Of a stretch of DNA of 64,000 nucleotides, positions 36,043-42,412 are shown in pieces. A program made the position numbers and the translations under genes. This stretch comes from an uncultured Eubacterium sp. (GTDB lineage: Bacteria; Bacillota; Clostridia; Lachnospirales; Lachnospiraceae). Below the pieces are notes generated by a model. The model saw nothing but the letters and a program-made list of their open reading frames with translations. It was not told the DNA's origin and searched no databases. Location: contig CAMUHY010000011.1 in NCBI GenBank assembly GCA_947088865.1, forward strand, positions 1 to 64,000, in the 5' to 3' direction. The stretch's first letter is position 1; each line of letters opens with the position of its first letter.

Positions 36043-38280
36043 CTATTTATGTTTTTTTGGACATTTATGATTATGTATTGTCTTTGCAATGGATTCTAAC
36101 AGTAAAGGAACATCAATTGGTTTGGTAAGATGTGCATCCATACCGCTCTCAATAGACAGTTGTCTGTCGCTTTCAAAGGCGTTTGCAGATAATGCAATAA
36201 TTGGAATATTGGCTAATTCCGGGTTGTCTAATTTGCGTATTGCTTGTGTTGCCTCACGACCGTCCATAACAGGCATCTGAATATCCATTAAAATAAGGGC
36301 GTATTCTCCAGGTTTAGATTGTTTGATTTTTTCAACGGCAATACTGCCATTGACAGCCGTTTCAATAAGAAATCCAAGTTCTTGCAGCAGTTCTACTTCA
36401 ATTTCTAAATTAATTTCATTGTCTTCTGCCAGTAGTATTTTTTGGTTGAGCAATTGAGCAATAATTTCCTTGCTTTCCGTAGAAAAAGGCAATGGGCGAT
36501 TTTGTATATGAAGACGAAGTGTAACTGTAAAAGTAGTGCCTCTGCCAACAGCACTGTCTACACTTATCTCGCCGCCCATCATATCAACAATATTTTTGAC
36601 AATAGTAAGACCTAATCCGGTGCCATGAATACCACTAATTGTTGTATTGTTTTCGCGTTCAAATGGTTCATAGATATGTTCTAAAAAATCTTTACTGATT
36701 CCAATGCCAGTATCTTGAATCGTAAATTGATACATGGCATAATCGTCTGGCAATTCTTTTAGTTCAGTCGCCGTTATATCAACTTTGCCTTCCGATGGCG
36801 TATAAATAATAGCATTTTGAGCCAAATATAAAAGGCATTGCCGTATTTTGGTATTATCGCCATAAATATCACAATGTTCCAAAGAAGAGCAGTGAACAGA
36901 AAAAGTTATATTTTTTTCTGCTGCCTGCGGCAATAATGTTTTATGGATACCTTGTATAATATCACATATATTACATTCGCTTTCTGTAAGATGAATGTTG
37001 TTGGTTTCCATCCACGATATTTCTAATGTTTTATCAATTAGGTCTAAAAGTTGTCTGCCTGCTGTTTCAAGTTTGTCGAGATAGGTGCAGACTGCTTCAG
37101 TGTCATCAATATGCTGTTTTGCAAGAGAAGTAAAACCAAAAATGGCATTGAGTGGTGTGCGCATATCGTGTGACATGTTGGACAGAAATGTATTTTTTGC
37201 GATAATTGCCAGCTTTGCATTATCAAGCGCTTCTTCCAATATTTGTTTTTGTTCCATTTCACGCCGGATTTCTTCATCAACTCTTCGATATCCCATAACA
37301 ATTTGTGAAATGTCCTTTTTATTCCCAACATTTACAATACGAAGTTGTAAAAATTGAATTTCTCCTTCGTTTATAATACGATAATTGACATAGTATGTTT
37401 TATTATTTGATAGTTGGCTGCGAATATACTCAGGAGAGGTTGTTTTAGTAACAAGTTCACGGTCTTCAGGATGAACCCAAGTCTTAATATAGTCAGAAAT
37501 ATACCAAATAAATCGGCGAGGTTGAAATTTTTTGCCAAATTGGAGCTGTGTTCGGCTGCTTAATCGATATGGAAGAATTTTATCGGTATCTAAATCGGCA
37601 TATAGAATAGACTCATAATTAATGCTAAGACCTTCTATAACTTCAAGACGCCGTAGATATTCTTGAGTGATTAAGCTTTTTTCTTTGTTATATTCTTTAA
37701 GCAAATTTTGCAGATGTTCTTCTTTTAAACTTTTTTCCTCAGATGAAGCTTTTTCCAACAACATACGATTTCTTTTTTCCGTTGCATCACTTAAAAAGAC
37801 ATAAAAGACATCCCCTAAATGCTGTGTGTGAATAAAATGTCCATAATCTTCAATCCAACGAATTTGTCCATCTTTTCGGATAATCCGGTATTCGACATAG
37901 TCTAAATCATATTGACTGTCAAAAATTTGTTCTTGGATACTTTGTTCTATTTTATCTAAATCACATGGATGAACCATTCCTTTAAAAGAATTTCCAGTTA
38001 ATTCTACAAATTCTTTTTTTGTAGTGCAGCCAAAAATGCGAAGTAAAGCATCGTTGGCATAAATAATATGCTCATCATCATCTGCACGATAAATAAAAAA
38101 GCCTCCAGGCATTTCATTCATAAATTTTATAATTTCATGCGCAATGCTTATATTTTGTGAAGGTGAAAAGGGAGATAATTCTGTTTGTATGTAGTCTTCT
38201 GTTAAGTTGTTTAGAAGTACAGTGTCTAATATGGGTAGTATATGTTCAATCAGTCTATGCTCCATTTCATGTTCGTTCAT
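36043..38280 (-). CDS. PAS-domain hybrid sensor histidine kinase/response regulator
   Basis: 745 residues, no membrane helix, so cytoplasmic. Order: PAS domain (about 40-165, GGFFIYRADDDEHIIYAND then RRIIRKDGQI-like), coiled coil, second PAS-like region (about 210-350), HisKA with FLSNMSHDMRTPLNAI, HATPase with QNAIIYTPSEG and GTGLGLTIVKNI, and a receiver with KILLAEDNEIN and ALILMDIQMPVMDG. No output domain, so it should feed a phosphotransfer relay. The ATG at 38280 follows GGGAGG; a longer frame adds 13 residues without support. It lies next to the att arm of element 2. Confidence 0.92.
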   Translation of the reverse strand: MNEHEMEHRLIEHILPILDTVLLNNLTEDYIQTELSPFSPSQNISIAHEIIKFMNEMPGGFFIYRADDDEHIIYANDALLRIFGCTTKKEFVELTGNSFKGMVHPCDLDKIEQSIQEQIFDSQYDLDYVEYRIIRKDGQIRWIEDYGHFIHTQHLGDVFYVFLSDATEKRNRMLLEKASSEEKSLKEEHLQNLLKEYNKEKSLITQEYLRRLEVIEGLSINYESILYADLDTDKILPYRLSSRTQLQFGKKFQPRRFIWYISDYIKTWVHPEDRELVTKTTSPEYIRSQLSNNKTYYVNYRIINEGEIQFLQLRIVNVGNKKDISQIVMGYRRVDEEIRREMEQKQILEEALDNAKLAIIAKNTFLSNMSHDMRTPLNAIFGFTSLAKQHIDDTEAVCTYLDKLETAGRQLLDLIDKTLEISWMETNNIHLTESECNICDIIQGIHKTLLPQAAEKNITFSVHCSSLEHCDIYGDNTKIRQCLLYLAQNAIIYTPSEGKVDITATELKELPDDYAMYQFTIQDTGIGISKDFLEHIYEPFERENNTTISGIHGTGLGLTIVKNIVDMMGGEISVDSAVGRGTTFTVTLRLHIQNRPLPFSTESKEIIAQLLNQKILLAEDNEINLEIEVELLQELGFLIETAVNGSIAVEKIKQSKPGEYALILMDIQMPVMDGREATQAIRKLDNPELANIPIIALSANAFESDRQLSIESGMDAHLTKPIDVPLLLESIAKTIHNHKCPKKHK

Positions 38281-38380
38281 GCAAATAATCCTCCCAATAT
38301 TTTGAGCAAATTTTAACATAAAAAAGTGTATTTGTCATTATTCTTGTATATATATATTAATAATTTTTATTTAACATCAT

Positions 38381-38413
38381 CAAGTAGTGTAGCGGATTGT
38401 GAATATCCGCTTA
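38381..38413 (+). repeat. REP-like palindrome near the end of element 2
   Basis: CAAGTAGTGTAGCGGATTGT followed by GAATATCCGCTTA; AGCGGAT and ATCCGCT pair. It sits 8 bases from the att arm and matches the copy at 49052 closely. Confidence 0.7.
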
Positions 38414-38420
38414 CCGAATG

Positions 38421-38451
38421 GTGGAACATTTCCGTAGCTTCACTACCTATA
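38421..38451 (-). other. att site of element 2, cotJC segment 2 side
   Basis: Core TATAGGTA (minus strand 38451-38444), then the element-side arm 38441-38421 ending GGAAATGTTCCAC on the minus strand. The arm is an inverted match of 30399-30419. Confidence 0.85.
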
Positions 38452-38546
38452 TCGGTTAAAAGACCAGATACTTCCCTATAAGGCATACTATATCGTTGAG
38501 AAATATATCTCAAAGAAGCTCCAAGTTCTCCGTCAGGACCACCATA
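38444..38546 (-). CDS. cotJC: cotJC segment 2 of 3 (stranded between two elements)
   Basis: Only 103 bases lie between the two elements. They code for YGGPDGELGASLRYISQRY and then SMPYREVSGLLTDIG, the second 31-residue block of CotJC including the first expected metal-ligand glutamate (DGEL). The block begins at the core repeat of element 1 and ends at the core repeat of element 2. It has no start codon of its own that belongs to the gene; the apparent ATG in AATGAAG and the tail after TDIG come from element DNA. Confidence 0.92.
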
Positions 38547-38561
38547 CTTCATTAAGGGGCA
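38537..38561 (-). other. att site of element 1, cotJC segment 2 side
   Basis: Core TATGGTGGTC (minus strand 38546-38537) preceded on the minus strand by the arm TGCCCCTTAATGAAGTA (38561-38545), which mirrors the arm at 41644-41660 in 15 of 17 positions. Confidence 0.87.
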
Positions 38562-38569
38562 TGTTTGTA

Positions 38570-39994
38570 TTATAAATATAAAAATATTTTTAACATATCC
38601 TTCTTTTTGTCGTACACCATATGGTCAACAATACTTCTTAAAGCCGCCGCTCGAACGGCAGTATCAAAAGATTCCTCTTTTATAATATCATAAACAGAGT
38701 GAATTTCATTTACGCCTTGTTTTTTTGTTGCCGTTTCATTTATTGTGTTAAGTACAGTCGTCAATGTATCACGTTCTTTTGACAAAAGCAATTTATTTTC
38801 TTTATATTCTTCTAATGAATCAATCCCATCACGGTAAGCTTGTTTGATACGCTGTTCTTTATCTGCTATTTTTTGCAGCTGAACAGTGAGCAATTGGATA
38901 GGGCTATCGGCTGTCTTATAATTGTCCTTTGAAATAAAAGTAAATTCATCTAAGTTTAATATGTTTTTTAAAGCATCCAATACGGTATGTTCTAATAGTT
39001 GAATTGAGATATAGTGACTATCAGGACAAGCTCCTTTATTATATTTGCTGCACTGATAATATTGTTTGTTTTTTACCACCAGAGAAGCACCGCATGATGA
39101 ACATTTTACAATGCCACTCAGCCAATGCGACATAGAAGCTGCTGATTTTGCTTTATAAGGAAGAGTTCGTCTGTGCAGTTGTTCCTGTGTTTGGTCAAAT
39201 AAAGATTCGGATATAATGGCTTTGTGTTGTCCTTTGGCAATAATCCATTCTGATTGATTTTTAATCGTATGGTCGTCATGATGCTGGCGGTTCCAGCGCA
39301 CATATCCTTTGTAAAATGGATTTTCTAATATATATCGAATCGTGCGGTGTTCAAATGCAGCCCCGCGTTTTGTCTTGCATCCAAGAAGATTGATATAGCG
39401 TGCAATCTCAAGAAAACTTTTTCCTTCATTATAAAGGTCAAATATAATTGTGACAATCTTTGCTTCTGGTTCATAAATTTGTGGACAAGAATGGCTATGA
39501 TCATACCGATAACCGTAAGGGAGTGCGCTTTGATATCCGCCATGCAGCGCTTTTTCAGTCATACCGCGCATCACCTCACCGGACAGACGAATAGAATAGT
39601 ATTCATCCATCCATTCAATAATGCGCTCGATAAGGCTTCCAAACGGACCATCAATAAGCGGTTCTGATATACTAATCACTTCTACGTTTGACTTTTTTAA
39701 CAGCGATTTATAAACAATAGATTCTTCTTGATTTCTGGCAAATCGACTAAATTTCCACACTAATATAATATCAAAGGGATGCTCTTTTGATTTTGCCATG
39801 TGAATCATTTTTTGGAATTGAGGTCTCTTGTCCGCTTTTTTGCCAGAGATACCATTTTCAATAAATAGAAATTCCTCAGATATTTGATAATTATTTTTTT
39901 TGCAGTAATCAAGAATAAGGCGTTTTTGTGCATTGGGGGAAAGCTCTTCTTGTTTGTCTGTGCTAACGCGAATATAGGCACAAGCTGTTTTCAT
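38570..39994 (-). CDS. Large serine recombinase of element 1
   Basis: 474 residues. Resolvase-type catalytic domain starting MKTACAYIRVSTDKQ with nucleophile S11 and VWKFSRFARN; recombinase domain with YGYRYDH and NPFYKGYVRWNRQ; zinc ribbon CSSCGASLVVKNKQYYQC then CPDSHY; coiled coil near the C-terminus. Same class as SpoIVCA and SprA, which excise intervening DNA from sporulation genes. It runs in the direction of cotJ and ends 9 bases from the att arm, the normal place for an integrase. AAGGAGG precedes the ATG. It differs clearly from the element-2 enzyme. Confidence 0.95.
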   Translation of the reverse strand: MKTACAYIRVSTDKQEELSPNAQKRLILDYCKKNNYQISEEFLFIENGISGKKADKRPQFQKMIHMAKSKEHPFDIILVWKFSRFARNQEESIVYKSLLKKSNVEVISISEPLIDGPFGSLIERIIEWMDEYYSIRLSGEVMRGMTEKALHGGYQSALPYGYRYDHSHSCPQIYEPEAKIVTIIFDLYNEGKSFLEIARYINLLGCKTKRGAAFEHRTIRYILENPFYKGYVRWNRQHHDDHTIKNQSEWIIAKGQHKAIISESLFDQTQEQLHRRTLPYKAKSAASMSHWLSGIVKCSSCGASLVVKNKQYYQCSKYNKGACPDSHYISIQLLEHTVLDALKNILNLDEFTFISKDNYKTADSPIQLLTVQLQKIADKEQRIKQAYRDGIDSLEEYKENKLLLSKERDTLTTVLNTINETATKKQGVNEIHSVYDIIKEESFDTAVRAAALRSIVDHMVYDKKKDMLKIFLYL

Positions 39995-40160
39995 AGCGCC
40001 TCCTTAAAGGCAATAAATAAGATAGTATATTGTATTAACTTATTTTAAAAATAGTGCAATATATTGGGCTTTCGTATGCTAAATCACACAAAATTACAGA
40101 TAGGAACAAGGACAAGGACTGTCGAATAAATTACTTATAGATAAAAAGGATGGTTTGACT

Positions 40161-40343
40161 ATGAATGTTATTTATTATGCTTGCAGCAGGTCTGATGGAA
40201 TATTAAGCAATGTAAGGCTCTTTAGCGATATGAGCAAGCAAGAGCAAGAAACGTTTAAGCGAAAGTTAATAATAACATCGGCAAAAGAAGCAGGATATAA
40301 AATAAACAGTAGGAAGAACGCCTATAAGAAACCAAAGGAATAA
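40161..40343 (+). CDS. Small basic protein of element 1 (possible directionality factor)
   Basis: 60 residues, net positive with a lysine/arginine-rich end (RKNAYKKPKE) and an IYYAC start. AAGGA is 10 bases before the ATG. It is the first gene of the plus-strand run with holin and amidase. SprB, the directionality factor of SP-beta, is of similar size (58 residues), but no sequence match is claimed; a small phage lysis-module protein is the alternative. Confidence 0.6.
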   Translation: MNVIYYACSRSDGILSNVRLFSDMSKQEQETFKRKLIITSAKEAGYKINSRKNAYKKPKE

Positions 40344-40381
40344 ATTGATTAATATAAAAAATATAGTGGAGAAATGTAAAT

Positions 40382-40648
40382 ATGGATTTATCAAATTATG
40401 CAACGGTTTTACCTATTGTGATTATATGTTATCTGATTGGTTATGGATGTAAGGTTATCAAGCATGTGCCAAACAAATATATTCCAATTATTGTAGGTGT
40501 AGCAGGCGGCATTCTTGCAATACCAGCCGTAAAAATCATGCCCGATTTTCCTGCTACCGATGTTATAACAGCTATCTCAATTGGGATTATGTCTGGTTTG
40601 ACAAGTACGGGTGTGAATCAGGTATTTAAAGTAGTAAAAGCAAAATAA
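40382..40648 (+). CDS. Phage holin-like membrane protein
   Basis: 88 residues with three hydrophobic stretches (about 6-20, 33-52 and 60-80) and short polar turns (KHVPNKYIPI, PDFPATDV), ending in a basic tail. Size, topology and position directly before an amidase gene match phage holin families of Firmicutes, which make the membrane lesions that let endolysin reach the wall. Confidence 0.8.
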   Translation: MDLSNYATVLPIVIICYLIGYGCKVIKHVPNKYIPIIVGVAGGILAIPAVKIMPDFPATDVITAISIGIMSGLTSTGVNQVFKVVKAK

Positions 40649-40670
40649 AGACTTTGGAATGGAGAACATT

Positions 40671-41636
40671 ATGAGTAATAGTAGTCTAGTTGATGTTGTT
40701 ATAAAATCGCCAAATTGTGATAGTCCAAGAAATGATACGATTCAAGGAATTACAATTCATCATATGGCAGATGTATTAACCGTAGAAGAATGTGGTGAAA
40801 GCTTTGCAAATCCTGAGAGAAAAGCATCTTCAAACTATGGGATTGACAGCGATGGCAAGGTCGGGCTTTATGTAGATGAGGCAGATAGACCATGGACGTC
40901 GGGAAATGCTGAAAATGATAATAAGACGATTACAATAGAGGTGTCTAATAGTGAAGCAGGTGGAGAGTGGCCTGTATCTGATACAGCGTATGATAAGTTG
41001 ATTGATTTGTGCGTTGATATTTGTCAGCGGAATAATATAAAAGAACTCAACTACACAGGCGACCTTTCTGGAAATCTTTACATCCATAAAATGTTTCAAG
41101 CAACATCATGTCCTGGCCCCTTTCTTGAATCCAGAATGCCTGATATAGCAAATAAGGTTAATGAGCGTTTAGGCTCACAAGAAAATGGCGAACAAGGAAT
41201 TTCCGTTGACTATCAAGTTCAGCTAAATGAGGGGAAAAGATGGCTTCCAGTGGTGCGAAATCAAAACGATTATGCAGGGTTGGTTGGCATGGAGATTATT
41301 GGGATTGCTATCAAAGTGTCCAAAGGGTATGCTCAGTATCGAGTACATGATGCCGATGGATGGTATGGTATGATTGATACACGAAATACAAATATTGATG
41401 ATTTTCAAAATGGTTATGCAGGCAATAACAAGCCGATTGACGCATTGGAAATCTATTATTACACACCAGATGAAATTATCAATAATACTGGATATAAAAA
41501 AGCAGTTTATCGCGTCTCACCAGTAAATGGCGAATATTTTGACTGGCAGCATGATAATGAAACAGGGAATGGTCAAGATGGATATGCAGGCGCTTTTGGT
41601 ATGCCATTGGATAGGGTGCAGATTGTAATTGAGTAG
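40671..41636 (+). CDS. N-acetylmuramoyl-L-alanine amidase (endolysin)
   Basis: 321 residues. N-terminal Amidase_2 domain with the zinc ligands in ITIHHMAD and in YIHKMFQATSCPG, and the RPWTSGN segment. The C-terminal half (about 175-321) has two wall-binding repeats recognisable by VHDADGWYG then YAGNNKPIDALEI, and DWQHDN then YAGAFGMPLDRVQI. No signal peptide, as expected for a holin-dependent endolysin. Its stop is 7 bases from the att arm of element 1. Confidence 0.9.
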   Translation: MSNSSLVDVVIKSPNCDSPRNDTIQGITIHHMADVLTVEECGESFANPERKASSNYGIDSDGKVGLYVDEADRPWTSGNAENDNKTITIEVSNSEAGGEWPVSDTAYDKLIDLCVDICQRNNIKELNYTGDLSGNLYIHKMFQATSCPGPFLESRMPDIANKVNERLGSQENGEQGISVDYQVQLNEGKRWLPVVRNQNDYAGLVGMEIIGIAIKVSKGYAQYRVHDADGWYGMIDTRNTNIDDFQNGYAGNNKPIDALEIYYYTPDEIINNTGYKKAVYRVSPVNGEYFDWQHDNETGNGQDGYAGAFGMPLDRVQIVIE

Positions 41637-41643
41637 TCTTTTT

Positions 41644-41672
41644 TGCCCCTTATGGAAGTATAGACCACCATA
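41644..41672 (-). other. att site of element 1, cotJC segment 1 side
   Basis: Core TATGGTGGTC (minus strand 41672-41663) followed by element-side arm TACTTCCATAAGGGGCA (41660-41644), the inverted partner of the arm at 38545-38561. Confidence 0.87.
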
Positions 41673-41756
41673 TTGACTTATTATCATTGCTGCCAATGTT
41701 GGATTGGTCTGTTTGATATTGACAGGATATTCTAATCTTTTCTCATAATTCCACAT
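41663..41756 (-). CDS. cotJC: cotJC segment 1 of 3 (start codon and first 31 codons)
   Basis: Begins ATG TGG AAT TAT two bases after the cotJB stop, with GGAGG 9 bases upstream. It reads MWNYEKRLEYPVNIKQTNP then TLAAMIISQYGG, the canonical CotJC N-terminus. Beyond TATGGTGGTC the frame enters element 1 and no longer resembles CotJC. Joined to segment 2 the sequence continues GGT GGT CCT GAC GGA (GGPDG) in frame. The three joined segments give 597 bases, 198 residues plus stop. Confidence 0.93.
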
Positions 41757-41757
41757 A

Positions 41758-42153
41758 TTAACAGCCCTCCATTTCCCAAGGCATTGGTGTTGCAACCCAA
41801 GTCCAATAGTTATCACAGTCTACACTGGTAAAGGTCAAAGGTCCTATTTTGTCTTCATAAATTTTTACTGCCTTATTATATTTTTCCTTCATCTTATTAT
41901 AATATTCGATGGCTTCTAAGTCATTAGGGTGCGTGTCAAGATAAAGTAAAATTTCAGTCATAACAAATCCTAATTCATAGACATTCATACAAATTTCTTT
42001 TTTATTAAAACAAGGTTTTTCAGGAATATTTGCATCATTACATGGCATATTCATATTGTAGGTGTTTCTCATAGGCATTTGTCCACGAGGACGCATGTTG
42101 CCTTGCATCGCCGTTTTATTATTGCAGGAGTTGTTCATATTGTTATTATTCAT
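41758..42153 (-). CDS. cotJB: Spore coat protein CotJB
   Basis: 131 residues. An N-terminal Met/Asn-rich segment of about 50 residues with several Cys is followed by the conserved CotJB domain: NVYELGFVMTEILLYLDTHP, then EAIEYYNKM and the WTWVATPMPWE end. The ATG chosen overlaps the cotJA stop (TAATG); its ribosome-binding site AAAGGAGG is inside the last cotJA codons. A component of the inner spore coat with CotJA and CotJC. Confidence 0.93.
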   Translation of the reverse strand: MNNNNMNNSCNNKTAMQGNMRPRGQMPMRNTYNMNMPCNDANIPEKPCFNKKEICMNVYELGFVMTEILLYLDTHPNDLEAIEYYNKMKEKYNKAVKIYEDKIGPLTFTSVDCDNYWTWVATPMPWEMEGC

Positions 42154-42308
42154 TAACATTTACCTCCTTTAAATGGTTTATCAAGCACAGCAAATAGCGT
42201 CCCTCTGGCAAATGCTTTACAAGGTTCATATAAATCCCCCCAGCGCTGCCATGGGACATACGCCATTGCAGGTGATTGGACTTGTGTTGTCCGATTATTA
42301 CAATCCAT
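42153..42308 (-). CDS. cotJA: Spore coat-associated protein CotJA
   Basis: 51 residues with the diagnostic YVPWQRWGDLYEP and AFARGTLFAVLDKPF segments. The ATG at 42308 has GAAGGA at 6 bases; a longer frame to 42350 has no ribosome-binding site. First gene of the cotJABC operon, which in B. subtilis is transcribed by the mother-cell factor sigma-E. Confidence 0.92.
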   Translation of the reverse strand: MDCNNRTTQVQSPAMAYVPWQRWGDLYEPCKAFARGTLFAVLDKPFKGGKC

Positions 42309-42352
42309 AAAACTTCCTTCTGCCTGATTAAAGGCTTGAGTTATACTCAATT

Positions 42353-42361
42353 TAGGTTATG
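42353..42361 (-). promoter_or_regulatory. Possible mother-cell sigma (K/E) -10 element for cotJ
   Basis: The minus strand reads CATAACCTA, fitting the sigma-K -10 pattern CATANNNTA, 45 bases upstream of the cotJA start. An AC-containing -35 (CACACAACT) lies about 17 bases further up. The sigma-E pattern fits less well. Short motif, so only suggestive. Confidence 0.4.
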
Positions 42362-42412
42362 CACAAATTAATAGTTGTGTGAATAATTATTTGTTGCTAA
42401 AATAAAAACGTT

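Larger units (their letters stand above)
30399..38451. mobile_element. Intervening element 2 (8,053 bp) within cotJC
   Basis: Bounded by the 8-base direct repeat TATAGGTA exactly at the break in the CotJC frame. Its inner ends are inverted repeats that on circularisation make an attP-like palindrome with the outer arms GTGGAACATTTC and GGAAATGTTCCAC around a 10-base centre TATAGGTAGT. Contents: a CofE-like gene, VanR/VanS-like pair, DUF4143 remnant, a 61-residue ORF overlapping a large serine recombinase, and a PAS hybrid kinase. No phage structural genes. It resembles skin-type sporulation elements but carries signalling cargo. Excision itself is inferred. Confidence 0.85.
38547..41672. mobile_element. 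Intervening element 1 (3,126 bp) within cotJC
   Basis: Flanked by the 10-base direct repeat TATGGTGGTC (38537-38546 and 41663-41672) at the break after CotJC residue 28-31. Circularisation would join arm TGCCCCTTAATGAAGTA, a 10-base centre TGGTGGTCTA and arm TACTTCCATAAGGGGCA into an attP-like palindrome of 44 bases. Contents: large serine recombinase (minus), 60-residue ORF, holin-like protein and N-acetylmuramoyl-L-alanine amidase (plus). It looks like a prophage stripped to integration and lysis functions. Confidence 0.87.

Noticed and set aside
38367-38552. A 61-codon frame that could be annotated as an independent small gene
   Set aside because: Its middle is CotJC segment 2; its first codons and last 26 codons are element DNA (att arms and REP-like repeat).
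29981-41756. cotJC as an ordinary pseudogene broken by random insertions
   Set aside because: Both breaks restore the exact frame when joined at direct repeats, all three pieces lack stop codons, and each insert has a matching recombinase and symmetric att arms.
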